This document shows positions 12,196-23,127 of a DNA stretch of 64,000 bases, piece after piece. Below the pieces are notes generated by a model, which did no database searches, was not told the DNA's origin, and saw only the letters and a program-made list of their open reading frames with translations. The stretch comes from Macrostomum hystrix (lineage: Eukaryota; Platyhelminthes; Macrostomidae), in the NCBI GenBank assembly GCA_950097015.1, contig CATNEN010000001.1, positions 15,369,001 to 15,433,000 on the forward strand. The letters are read 5' to 3'. The position numbers and the translations under genes were made by a program. The stretch's first letter is position 1. Every line of letters begins with the position of its first letter.

Positions 12196-12405
12196 TTCTA
12201 AGAATCCCAATTTTAAGAATCCCAATTCTATGAATGCCAATTCTAAGAATCCCAATTCTAAGAATCCCAATTCCAAGAATCCCAATTCTAAGAATCCCAA
12301 TTCTCAGAATCCCAATTCTAAGAATCCCAATTCTAAGAATCCCAATTCTAAGAATCCCAATTCCAAGAATCCCTATTCTAAGAATCCCAATTCTTAGAAT
12401 TCTAA
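12196..12405. repeat. 15-bp minisatellite (about 14 copies)
   Basis: Tandem units of aattctaagaatccc, another member of the GARTCCCRATTC family. The open frames (RIGIL repeats) are by-products. Confidence 0.88.
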
Positions 12406-12996
12406 ATCCCAAAAAGTAACTTTTTTACTTTTTGTTCTCAAAATCCCGATTCTCCAGTTAATAATTTTGTTTGAATTTTAATATTTAAATTTCTTCCATA
12501 ATCTTCCATTAAGGGCGGCTTTCTAGAAGTAAATATGGGATTTTGTTACCAAAACTTAGAACTTTAAATTTTGGATGACAGGTACAAATCTCTGCCGAAA
12601 TTGTTAATAATTGTTAATCCATGATTTCTCCACTAAATGCTTTTCTATATGAAACTGTGCCTTCTAGGAGTTCCTTAGTTACTCACGTCTGTATAGAAAA
12701 AGGATCCGAGGCGCTGGAAAATCGTCAGTTCTATTTTCGACTTCGCTAAAGCAGTTGGATGCAGTGAATTGTTTTTAGCCCTAGAGAATTTTACGACAAA
12801 TGTATCAAAAGGAGTCACTAATGTTGAATCTACTGGCTACCGCAAATATAAACGGTGACTTTGTTAAAGTGTGAGAGTTCAGGAGACAAATTGGGTCTGC
12901 AACCCATTTTCTGGACCTCCTGGCGCTCCAGCTGTGAGACAGCTCATAAAAACGTTCACAATGGGCCCTCAGCTATGAATAAAATCGGTTTGAAAA
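12406..12996. other. Intergenic, no gene recognised
   Basis: AT-rich DNA with no coding or RNA signal that I can support. Confidence 0.4.
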
Positions 12997-13394
12997 TTAT
13001 CGGAAAATTATAAAACCTTTGACAGCCTGTGAAGCGCATTGGTCGACGGAGAAGCACTCTGCTCGCTGCTCATCTGCTGCTAGCAGGCTGTGCTCAACTA
13101 GTCTCAGAAATCTATTCGAGCAGCTAGACAGTAGGCGAATGTTCGACTCGACGACTGGTGGCAAGCTTGCTGTCAAGTTTCCCAGACTACCAGCCGACAC
13201 GGGCTCTCTGGCCAGATGGTCCCCGACGATGACCCTGTTGCTGGCCGCGCCGCAGTTCTGAAGCCATGAATATTGGCTGCAATAAATGCCGATTCCACTG
13301 CAAACCTGAAGAGCGGAATCTGAGAACTTACCTGAGCAATGCTGAGGAGCAGGAGGATTAGTAGAATGCTACAGACTGATGCAATCCCAAACAT
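12997..13394 (-). CDS. Small secreted protein, two exons (hypothetical)
   Basis: Exon 1 (13394-13332) encodes a 21-residue signal peptide, MFGIASVCSILLILLLLSIAQ apart from its exact cleavage point, and ends on a strong donor CAG/GTAAGT. A 74-bp intron ends at a CAG acceptor (13258). Exon 2 (13257-12997) continues in phase 0 for 86 residues to TAA. The mature part begins NCGAASNRVIVG, loosely like the CG...RIVGG zymogen junction of trypsin-like proteases, but there is no catalytic His, Asp or Ser context. It has four cysteines, so a small disulfide-stabilised secreted protein or a relic of a protease gene are both possible. Weak points are the poor polypyrimidine tract and an alternative acceptor 20 bp upstream. 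Function unknown. Confidence 0.45.
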
Positions 13395-15055
13395 TTTGGT
13401 ATTATCTGGCAGTGACCAAATAATCTTCCTGCTTGAAGCCCGAGAATGTTCGGCGAAATTTTTTCTTTGGTTGACAGGGAAAACTCTAGCTGGTGGCTTT
13501 TGTAGAGGCCCAACCGATGCTATAAATAGATGTGACTAAGGAGTAGCTCTGCGAATGTAGCGAGGCCTGTTGTGGGGAACTACCTCGAGCGTCTGTAAAC
13601 TGGCAACAACCCGGCCAACCACAACGGCCTAAAGAAGGAAATTTCAGTGGGCCAAGCGCACAGCCTTGGTGACGGCTTCGCCAAGCTTTCCCTATTGGTC
13701 CAGGGCTGGCAGTCACGAGAGCTTCGAGTTTCGCAATCGAATAGTACTGATAATAATTATCTATGGGCAAATTCGAGTAGGCGCCTCATTTGGTGGGAGT
13801 ACACACATCTGCGTTGACTTTCCCATTGTCAGACAATCCACCGTTGAAGTTTCTCATCGTAGCAACTTAATCTTCACAGATTCTAAACAATTTCGAATCT
13901 GTCTTCAAACAGCATTCAGTAATAGATTTTTAGTTAAGAAAATTTTGCCGCTCTGTTGAGTCACGCGGTGCTATATCAAGTACAAATATGGCAGGTAAAA
14001 AAACTAAAATGCGGTACTTGGGTGATAGCTTTTTGTTTTAACACACCCCCACTTTGTGTGGTGGGTGGAAAACTGCGCAATAGATTCGAGCCGTACAAAT
14101 ATAGTGCTTGACGCTGATTTTACTCTGTTAGGACTGCTGCCAGCACTGTTTATAAATTAGTCACTCTCAGAACAAGGACCTTCTTTTTTGGAACCTCAAT
14201 TCATTGTTTTCAACTCCCCCTTCTGTCGCAAGAGTAGGTTGTCGCACATTAAGCTGCTTGAAATTAGCAGTGACAGTCTCAATTGAATAATATCAGATGT
14301 TACATGCAGCCCTTCAAGTTTTAGCGAAATTGGTGCAGCCCTAAACACCAAAATCCGAGGCTTCTAAAGTCTAAGTTTCACTTTACGCTAAAGTAACATT
14401 TTGCTAATGTTCTTGTTCTGTTTTTCTCTAAAATATTTTTTTGTTCTTTTTGCTTTCTTGTTGCCGCCGCCGCCGCCGCCACCGCCAACTCCTCCGCTGT
14501 CAAAGATTTTGTCGGGCCGATTCTGTCTGCATCCGCTAGTGGACTGTCTGCGTCCCTGACCTGGGCAAGACAGGGGAGAAACAGCCTACATGACTGTTAA
14601 GGTAAGAAATGCTACCGGATTCTTGTTGCCGTATATTTTCGGTGTAAGATTTCTAAAGTAGCGAAATTACTAGCCAGTTGAAATACTGCTAACCGCAGCC
14701 TGGACGTGGTGAGGCTTCAAGCGCTCGCACTTTCCTTTTATAGTCGTAGCTAAATGTATTTTTGCATCAGGCTACTTCCATTGCCAGCAGTGTCATCTAT
14801 CAAATTGCCTTGGCTTGTTTGAGTTTTGGCACAGACAGTGAACACACTGCTGTCTTTGCACTTTACAAACGGTGCCAACACGCCACAGGATTTACTCATT
14901 TTGTTCTTTGTTCTAGACTTCTTTCTCGAAGCAGCTAAGGCACCATTTCCATCCCGCTTACCCCTGAGCACAAACACGAATTGACCTAACATCTAACACA
15001 CACTTGACCAACCATTCAAAGCCGTCTGGGTCGAGATGGCGAATTCATATTGGTC
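13395..15055. other. Intergenic; GCC repeat and possible isolated first exon
   Basis: Holds a short GCC-repeat near 14465-14490. About 100 bp on, an ATG followed by three codons runs into a good donor (GTTAAG/GTAAGA at about 14590-14607, + strand), which could be a tiny first exon. I found no downstream partner exon, so no gene is called. Confidence 0.3.
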
Positions 15056-15600
15056 AAATATACAATAACCAAAATAACCAAGAATCGTTCAACATCTCGA
15101 CACGATGCGGATGCTTGGTGATTCTGTCTGGCTTTATCTGGATTTCTAGATTTTTCTGGCGAATGGAAAAATGAATAATGCGGATATTTGATACACCCGT
15201 GGTCTGTTCATTGTTAAGCTCTAAATAAAAAATGGCTACTGGGTTCCAGTATTTCTGAGTAAATATTGCTGTGAGCTTTGGATTGCGAGCTAGCACAATG
15301 GTCCAACTTCTTGCAGGATAGAGTTACACACCAATCAATAGCTCTTTATCCAATGAAACAGAAAACAAATCATGGACAAAATTTCATAGCCACTGAGACA
15401 ATTTTGTGTGGCCAAAATATTTTCCAATTTTGATTACAACGCATCTATTGTCTCAATGCATTGTACTATAATAATAAAATCCTATAACAGGTTTAGGGTG
15501 TCAGGTTCCACCGATCTAACCAGCAGCAACTGTAGTCGCAACAACTGTCACAGGCGGGGTTGCCATGGAGACAGACTTGCACGCCAGCCGCCTAGCCAGG
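15056..15600. repeat. Segment duplicated at 57.88-58.21 kb (GPCR 3' flank)
   Basis: The block from AAGAATCGTTCAACATC through the 3' end of the GPCR reading frame is recognisable again at 57880-58210 with scattered substitutions and small deletions. This is the source-like copy because it is continuous with the intact GPCR gene. Confidence 0.75.
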
Positions 15601-16553
15601 TGACGCCTTAGGCCGCGATTGAACATGACAGTCAGGCAAGGCACAGCGGCTGAGTTGGCAAAGAATAGGTAGAACAGGCATGCGTCCATGCCGCTGCCGG
15701 TGACATTGTCCAGAACCATTGGCAGGAGGCTGGCGAACTGAACCACATTGCCCAGTACTAGCGCCAGCAGGGGCCGACGGGCCTGCTCGATGGCAGCCGC
15801 TCGCTGCTCGCCAACCGGAGCCACCGATCTGGCTCTCACCAGCAGCAATGCGCCAGTGGCAGTGTAGACACAGGCGGAGAACAGGTAGGCTAGAATCCCT
15901 ATGCCCGTCTTCACGTAAGTGCTGATTCTGGTGTACAAGATCACGCGGTCGCACACCATAACATCACTGAGGTCGTCTAGACGGCTGTAGCGCCACGACT
16001 GTATACCGATTTCTCCGGTTGCCATAACAACCAGACCAGCCAAGGCCGCCAAACCGACCATACGACTATTCCATCGAGTATTTGTCGGTGCCGTGATAGC
16101 CAACAGACGGTCTAGAGCCAGCAGGCTGTACACGTAGACCTCCAAACCGATGGCTACGTCTCTGGCGCTGTACAAGATTCTCAGCAGAGTGACATGTCGC
16201 ACGTAGAACTCATTCTCGCTATCGCCGCTCCACTCCGGGCTGATCAGTTCGCTGCCGAACAGTCGATTTTGATAGCCGACGCCAAGCCTGAAGAGCAACA
16301 GCGCCAGCAGGGAGGCTTCGGCCAGTTCGCAGCAGCACAGCACCAGAGTCAGTAGACGAAACGTCCGTCTCTGGATAACGCTTCTCTGCCGCTTGTCCGA
16401 CAGAACGGTGGCCAGAATCAGGCTGTTTCCCACCAGTGCCACGGCGCACACGACGGAGTAGATGCAGAAGAAGTACACACCGATTGGGCGACCCTTGTAG
16501 TTGCTCTGGAATCTGGGGCAGACGTCCTTCACCGATGCGGTCACGTTGTCCAT
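15516..16553 (-). CDS. Rhodopsin-class G-protein-coupled receptor (orphan)
   Basis: An intronless 345-residue seven-helix receptor, expected in the plasma membrane and coupled to G proteins. It has an extracellular N-terminus with an NVT sequon. TM1 (about 26-51) has the conserved GN at 42-43. TM3 ends in ALDRL (D148-R149), the class A DRY position. TM7 (about 291-312) reads N-S-A-A-V-P-C-L-T-V, where NPxxY is expected, so that motif is degenerate. The usual Cys at the start of TM3 is not evident, although C201 lies in the second extracellular loop. Cys325 could be a palmitoylation site. ATG 16553 opens the frame and TAG ends it. The ligand is unknown; a lineage-specific peptide or chemosensory receptor is plausible. 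Its 3' end is duplicated at 58.2 kb. Confidence 0.85.
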   Translation of the reverse strand: MDNVTASVKDVCPRFQSNYKGRPIGVYFFCIYSVVCAVALVGNSLILATVLSDKRQRSVIQRRTFRLLTLVLCCCELAEASLLALLLFRLGVGYQNRLFGSELISPEWSGDSENEFYVRHVTLLRILYSARDVAIGLEVYVYSLLALDRLLAITAPTNTRWNSRMVGLAALAGLVVMATGEIGIQSWRYSRLDDLSDVMVCDRVILYTRISTYVKTGIGILAYLFSACVYTATGALLLVRARSVAPVGEQRAAAIEQARRPLLALVLGNVVQFASLLPMVLDNVTGSGMDACLFYLFFANSAAVPCLTVMFNRGLRRHLARRLACKSVSMATPPVTVVATTVAAG

Positions 16554-16804
16554 CTCAACAAAGAACCGAGTAGCAAAGATATAACCGATTTATTGTCGAA
16601 ACGCTGCCAAAATGTATTTGAATTCTTGCAATTGGGATTCTTAGAATTGGGATTCTCAGAACTCGGATTCTAATTCTAATTCTAAGTGCATGTTGTACTA
16701 TAAAACTAATTTCGGAGTGAATTTGCACCCTTAGACAGTCCTAGTTTTCTAGTTTCAGCTGACTGAGATTCCAATGATTTTTGGAAGTACTCACTGATGT
16801 TTGA
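16554..16804. other. 5' flank of the GPCR gene with a small repeat cluster
   Basis: Positions about 16623-16675 hold three or four copies of AATTGGGATTCTTAG-type units, the reverse complement of the GARTCCCRATTC core. No other element is recognised. Confidence 0.5.
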
Positions 16805-17474
16805 AAGGCGATGAGAACACGGGGCTTCTTATTGAACGGACACGATTTTTCAGTTTAACTGTGCTGGCTTCAAGGCGATGAGAACACGGGGCTTCTTATT
16901 GAACGGACACGATTTTTCAGTTTAACTGTGCTGGCTTCAAGGCGATGAGAACACGGGGCTTCTTATTGAACGGACACGAGTTTTCAGTTTAACTGTGCTG
17001 GCTTCAAGGCGATGAGAACACGGGGCTTCTTATTGAACGGACACGAGTTTTCAGTTTAACTGTGCTGGCTTCAAGGCGATGAGAACACGGGGCTTCTTAT
17101 TGAACGGACACGAGTTTTCAGTTTAACTGTGCTGGCTTCAAGGCGATGAGAACACGGGGCTTCTTATTGAACGGACACGAGTTTTCAGTTTAACTGTGCT
17201 GGCTTCAAGGCGATGAGAACACGGGGCTTCTTATTGAACGGACACGAGTTTTCAGTTTAACTGTGCTGGCTTCAAGGCGATGAGAACACGGGGCTTCTTA
17301 TTGAACGGACACGAGTTTTCAGTTTAACTGTGCTGGCTTCAAGGCGATGAGAACACGGGGCTTCTTATTGAACGGACACGAGTTTTCAGTTTAACTGTGC
17401 TGGCTTCAAGGCGATGAGAACACGGGGCTTCTTATTGAACGGACACGAGTTTTCAGTTTAACTGTGCTGGCTTC
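16805..17474. repeat. 67-bp minisatellite, exactly 10 copies
   Basis: Ten head-to-tail copies of a 67-bp unit beginning aaggcgatgagaacacgggg. The copies are almost identical: only GATTTTTC versus GAGTTTTC separates the first two from the rest. This implies very recent expansion or homogenisation. Confidence 0.95.
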
Positions 17475-17689
17475 AAGGATCCTAGCTTTATAACAGAATC
17501 TCGCTTGAATGAGATCTGTTGCCATTGGCTGGCAAAATGATGCTTTTTACACCCGCTGAATTTAGATCATTTGCTCAACTCTCTATTTAAATGTCACGCA
17601 CTGTTTTATTCAACTGTCCTAGTTTGAATAGCGCTAAATATATATACCTACGGAATTCAGCTCGTACTTGCACATCAAAGTAACGGAAG

Positions 17690-17825
17690 TTGCTCCGGGA
17701 TAAGTGGTAGAGCGGTCAACGCGCTTGCCTCTCGCACCAAGGTCCCTGAGCTGTTTCCGTGGCGAGGTCACATTCATTTGGGTCGCAGCCACAGAGAGAA
17801 GTCTTGGGAGCTTGGTGTAACGTAT
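17690..17825 (+). mobile_element. tRNA-derived SINE, family 1, copy b
   Basis: The best-preserved head: GATAAGTGGTAGAGCGGTCA resembles a tRNA A box. It is followed by the shared CTCTCGCACCAAGGTCCCTGAG block and the GGGTCGCAGCC body. The B box is damaged (GAGCTGTTTCC). The tail is truncated near 17825. Confidence 0.65.
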
Positions 17826-18685
17826 CGTAAGTATTGCAAATCATTTTTTATTAAAAAAACGGATACAGAATGGAGCGGATGCTGCTAATGAAGTGGCCCA
17901 ATCGATTGATGTGGACACACAATCAATCTAGCAATAAGTGTAGAATAAGAACAATTCACTATGAAAGTAACGCAACTTACTCTAAAGGTGACATACTTTG
18001 TGGTAAAATTAACGATAGTTAGTGCCATGTAACGCATTACAGGTAAACAAAGTGACCAAACAATCAACGCTTTGATAAAGTAACGAGTCAAGTGTTAAAA
18101 ATGCTTTATAATTAAAAACTGCAAGTTAATAATGAATTACTGCAAGTTACCACAAGAAACGCTAGCTGTGAAAGTAACGAAGTGAATATAAAATTAGCGC
18201 AAGTTACTGGCGAATAAACGTGAATTCTTACCGAAAAAGCGGTAATACTGTCGAAGTAACGAAATAGCTGTAATATATCTGTGTAATTTTCTCCCTAATA
18301 AAAGGACGACGAAACACAGTAAGCAGAATTTCAGTAACAACAGGAACTCCTATTTGCTTACAGTCCGTCCAAAGCTTTCAGCAACTAATTATTTATTTGC
18401 CATTAACATCCTTCAGAACTTCTAATCATAAGAACCAGACATTGTCCGTAGTATGTCTGCTAGATGCGGTTCTCATACTATTGAGTCATTGATTCTGCTG
18501 CACAGACACGATTTCTGTATTTGTCTGCTCTGAATCAGGCAGAGCAAACACTCAAGGTCGTCTTTTTCTCGGCCAAAGTCCTGGATTAACAATCAAAGCC
18601 AATAAATAATTGGCAATTTCGCGTGTCGCTCAGATCATGCTGAGAAATAAGAATTCAAGAAGAGAACAAGCAAGAGGACTGTACG
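17826..18685. other. Intergenic, no gene recognised
   Basis: AT-rich sequence with a loosely recurrent AAGTAACG/GCAAGTTAC motif but no regular period. No coding evidence. Confidence 0.4.
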
Positions 18686-18935
18686 CAGGCATGCGCTGCA
18701 GGCGTGTACATCGGCCCTGACTTTCTCATCGTCAGACAGTGCAAACTCTCACCGTGCCTTGGAGGTTGGCCCTCAATGGCGTAAATTGCACGACAAGCCC
18801 CCAAGCCTCCTCTCCGCGGCTGCGCCCCAAATGAATGTGGCCTCGCCGCGGAATCGAGCTCAGGGACCTCAGGGACCTTGGTGCGAGAGGCAAACGCGTT
18901 GACGTCTCAGCCACTCAGCCCGTCGAGCTACGAAA
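18686..18935 (-). mobile_element. tRNA-derived SINE, family 1, copy c
   Basis: Reverse-strand copy with the A-box-like head, the CTCTCGCACCAAGGTCCCTGAG block, an intact GAGCTCGATTCC B-box-like motif, the GGGGCGCAGCC body and the CCAACCTCCAAGGCAC / GATGAGAAAGTCAGGGC tail. An internal 10-bp duplication (GTCCCTGAG twice) is visible. Confidence 0.7.
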
Positions 18936-19626
18936 TCCTGTTGCATTTGTAGCAATGTCAAAAAAGTATTCGCATATTCCATGTCATCTACTGTCTACTC
19001 AAGGCTAGTAGTCTGCTCTGAATGAACTGATGCATTTTAGTGCAAAATGTCTGCCAAAATATCACTAGCACGGCCGAGAGCTGAAGGCATTGAAGAATCC
19101 TAATATCGATTGCTTCTCTTTATTCGTAGTTGCTGGCCAAACTAAAAGCACTAGAACAATGGACTCCGTCAGCGAAAAAACACTGCAAGTGAATTGGACT
19201 TTTCCAAGATGGCAAGGACGCCAGCAATGAATAATTGATGATTTCTGCTTACCCACTTCCCATTACTTCCAAGACTCCCCTCCGTCTGAAATTCATGAGC
19301 CAAAACCGCAGTAGCTAGGGAAAGCTTTTCTGAGAAACTGCATTCCAATGCGGACCTCTGCAAACTAGAGAAGTCTCGTGAGTTTGAGACCGCACTAAAA
19401 GGCCTAGCGAGATGTGGAACCCAGGTGACTAGGCTGTGTTGACACAACGTGATGGAGCTTGTGTGCTGTTCAGTTCATTGCTCAGTATACCATCCTGTTT
19501 GACTGAAAAAACACTGATGAGAACTGGAGAGATGACGTTGGAACTTCATCCGGATTCTCACAGCCCAACTGATCGAAGGTTCTAGAACGCATTTTAGGCC
19601 ATCTTAGCCAAAAACATAAACCACAG
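18936..19626. other. Intergenic, no gene recognised
   Basis: Short frames near 19065-19447 on the minus strand have no recognisable domain, splice context or composition shift. Confidence 0.35.
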
Positions 19627-21736
19627 CTCAGACTGCAGCCTGAACCATAGCTCAGACTGTAGCCTGAACCATAGCTCAGACCGTAGCCTGAACCACAGCT
19701 CAGACCGTAGCCTGAACCACAGCTCAGACCGTAGCCTGAACCATAGCTCATACCGTAGCCTGAAATATAGCTCAGACCGTAGCCTGAACCATAGCTCATA
19801 CCGTAGCCTGAACCATAGCTCAGACTGTAGCCTGAACCATAGCTCAGACTGTAGCCTGAACCATAGCTCTTACCGTAGCCTGAACCATAGCTCATACCGT
19901 AGCCTGAACCATAGCTCAGACCGTAGCCTGAACCATAGCTCAGACCGTAGCCTGAACCATAGCTCATACCGTAGCCTGAAATATAGCTCAGACCGTAGCC
20001 TGAACCATAGCTCATACCGTAGCCTGAACCATAGCTCAGACTGTAGCCTGAACCATAGCTCATACCGTAGCCTGAACCATAGCTCAGACCGTAGCCTGAA
20101 CCATAGCTCATACCGTAGCCTAAACCATAGCTCAGACCGTAGCCTGAACCACAGCTCAGACCGTAGCCTGAACCATAGCTCAGACCGTAGCCTGAACCAC
20201 AGCTCAGACCGTAGCCTGAACCACAGCTCAGACCGTAGCCTGAACCATAGCTCAGACCGTAGCCTGAAATATAGCTCAGACCGTAGCCTGAACCATAGCT
20301 CAGACCGTAGCCTGAACCACAGCTCAGACCGTAGCCTGAACCACAGCTCAGACCGTAGCCTGAACCATAGCTCAGACCGTAGCCTGAACCACAGCTCAGA
20401 CCGTAGCCTGAACCACAGCTCAGACCGTAGCCTGAACCATAGCTCAGACCGTAGCCTGAAATATAGCTCAGACCGTAGCCTGAACCATAGCTCAGACCGT
20501 AGCCTGAACCACAGCTCAGACCGTAGCCTGAACCACAGCTCAGACCGTAGCCTGAACCATAGCTCAGACCGTAGCCTGAAATATAGCTCAGACCGTAGCC
20601 TGAACCATAGCTCAGACCGTAGCCTGAACCACAGCTCAGACCGTAGCCTGAACCACAGCTCAGACCGTAGCCTGAACCATAGCTCAGACCGTAGCCTGAA
20701 CCACAGCTCAGACCGTAGCCTGAACCACAGCTCAGACCGTAGCCTGAACCACAGCTCAGACCGTAGCCTGAACCACAGCTCAGACCGTAGCCTGAACCAT
20801 AGCTCATACCGTAGCCTGAACCACAGCTCAGACCGTAGCCTGAACCACAGCTCAGACCGTAGCCTGAACCACAGCTCAGACCGTAGCCTGAACCACAGCT
20901 CAGACCGTAGCCTGAACCATAGCTCAGACCGTAGCCTGAACCACAGCTCAGACCGTAGCCTGAACCACAGCTCAGACCGTAGCCTGAACCATAGCTCAGA
21001 CCGTAGCCTGAACCACAGCTCAGACCGTAGCCTGAACCATAGCTCAGACCGTAGCCTGAACCACAGCTCAGACCGTAGCCTGAACCACAGCTCAGACCGT
21101 AGCCTGAACCATAGCTCAGACCGTAGCCTGAACCACAGCTCAGACCGTAGCCTGAACCACAGCTCAGACCGTAGCCTGAACCATAGCTCAGACCGTAGCC
21201 TGAAATATAGCTCAGACCGTAGCCTGAACCATAGCTCAGACTGTAGCCTGAACCATAGCTCTTACCGTAGCCTGAACCATAGCTCATACCGTAGCCTGAA
21301 CCATAGCTCAGACCGTAGCCTGAACCATAGCTCAGACCGTAGCCTGAACCATAGCTCAGACCGTAGCCTGAACCACAGCTCAGACCGTAGCCTGAACCAT
21401 AGCTCAGACCGTAGCCTGAACCATAGCTCATACCGTAGCCTGAACCACAGCTCAGACCGTAGCCTGAACCATAGCTCATACCGTAGCCTGAACCACAGCT
21501 CAGACCGTAGCCTGAACCACAGCTCAGACCGTAGCCTGAACCACAGCTCAGACCGTAGCCTGAACCATAGCTCAGACCGTAGCCTGAACCACAGCTCAGA
21601 CCGTAGCCTGAACCATAGCTCAGACCGTAGCCTGAACCATAGCTCAGACTGTAGCCTGAACCATAGCTCAGACCGTAGCCTGAACCACAGTTCAGACTGT
21701 AGCCTGAACCATAGCTCAGACCGTAGCCTGAACCAA
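19627..21736. repeat. 24-bp minisatellite (about 88 copies) with a Gly/Tyr/Ser-rich open frame
   Basis: Tandem units of ctcagaccgtagcctgaaccatag. On the minus strand the array reads as [16 protein letters not shown] octapeptides, open from an ATG at 21479 through a non-repetitive tail to a stop at 19482 (665 residues). Gly/Tyr-rich repeats occur in secreted structural proteins. However, there is no signal peptide, the repeat starts upstream of any ATG, and equally open frames arise in other arrays here, so I call it a repeat and keep coding as a minor possibility. Confidence 0.85.
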
Positions 21737-22456
21737 AACTAGATCTGTTCCAGTAGCCCTAACTAGATCTGTTCGTCTGGCTGCCTATTCATTATTGATT
21801 GGCCGGAAATATTTTGTTTGTCTAGCAAAATTCAACAGCCAAATTGATAGCATTCAAAATGCTATTGAAGCAAACCCATTTTTAAGTTAAACAATGGTTT
21901 GGCAGAAAAGGCTTTGTCAAATTTCTTCCATTGTTGTCTCACACTCAAGCTTAGTCGATGCAGTTGAGTACACCTCTGCTCATCCTCATAGTTTTAAGCA
22001 TTTGCTTTCAATTTTCAAAAGCATTTTCTCTTAGAAGAAGTACATTGGAACCACACACTGCAAGAAGTATGGAATGTATTGCCGATTCTAAATCGCACAA
22101 CCAATTCTAACCTGTGTGCAAAAACTAATAGTACAGTGTCGAAAAACTTATTATGATGAAATCATTTGTGGAAATTACTTTTCATTTGACATCATTAATG
22201 CCAGACTATAATCCTACCCAACATGTGCGTGCCTAGCACACTAATCCATATCTTATCGATGTGAGCTGGTTAGAGTTTTTCCTAGCTGCGAGTTAATTAG
22301 ACCAGTAACAACTCGCCTTGAGCTCAAGATCTCAATTTGGATGCACACACCTGTGTGATTGAGTGCCTGTGAGCACTTTCTGTGTACCTGTGTGCTCAAA
22401 TCTGGTAGAATAAGTAGAGTCTATGGTAGTAATATTAAAAATATAGTAATTAGGCC
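21737..22456. other. Intergenic, no gene recognised
   Basis: AT-rich unique sequence; nothing supported. Confidence 0.4.
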
Positions 22457-22690
22457 AGATGTGCAGCTGACAGCACAGCCGCAGCTATGGCGGCGCATCT
22501 GAAGGCTGTGTACGGCTATTCAGTCCATGGACTGGGGGTCTACACCTTAAGTTAACCCCAGATAATGCTGGTTTATCAGCTGGGTGAACTGAAGCAGTCT
22601 AGAGGTAAATGTAAAGTGGAGTCTGGAATCGAACCCCAGACCTTCAAGTCGTGAAGCTAGGCTACAACCCCTTAGTTGCTCTTCTTCTTC
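22457..22690 (-). mobile_element. tRNA-derived SINE, family 2, copy a
   Basis: On the minus strand a perfect pol III B box GGTTCGATTCC (22625-22635) sits inside a tRNA-like head. The body (CAGCTGGGTGAACTG and CAGTCCATGGACTGG blocks on +) is shared with 40434-40675. The family differs from SINE family 1. Confidence 0.65.
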
Positions 22691-23127
22691 GAGCTTCATA
22701 TATACTCATATATAAATTCATGTATTTATACTTCCATAATGAAATGAAAAGTTTTTTATTTTTAATTAATGTCAATTTTTTAATTCATTGCAAAATTTAG
22801 GGTGTGTGAGAATGGCAAGTGAGCAGATTCCTGCTCAACTCATGTGGGCTTGAGTTGTGGGTTGCCTCTGCAGTCCCTGCCGCCCCCAACCTGCTGGCCA
22901 ATCAGTGAGCTTCAAAGTCTCCGCCGCACAATGGCCACAGTCACACACGCACAGGGCTGAGACCAATTCGCATGCCTCACCAATTATATTTAGTCATTTT
23001 CGCTCCTGTCGTGCTGTGGAGCCTCCAGAGACTGACAGAAAACTAACAAAATAAAAGTGTGCTGCTTCTAAAAGCAGAAATTGTTCTACATTCTACAACA
23101 CTTTGATCTGTATAGTATTATAAAACA
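22691..23127. other. 5' flank of the calmodulin-like gene
   Basis: Contains a CCAATCAG motif near 22898. The 22957-23045 segment (GCATGCCTCACCAATTATATTTAG and onward) recurs at 58220-58310 in the chimeric duplication. Confidence 0.55.

Noticed and set aside
22600-22690. A functional tRNA gene at the B box
   Set aside because: The tRNA-like head is attached to a body shared with another copy, and no full cloverleaf could be drawn; a SINE explains it better.
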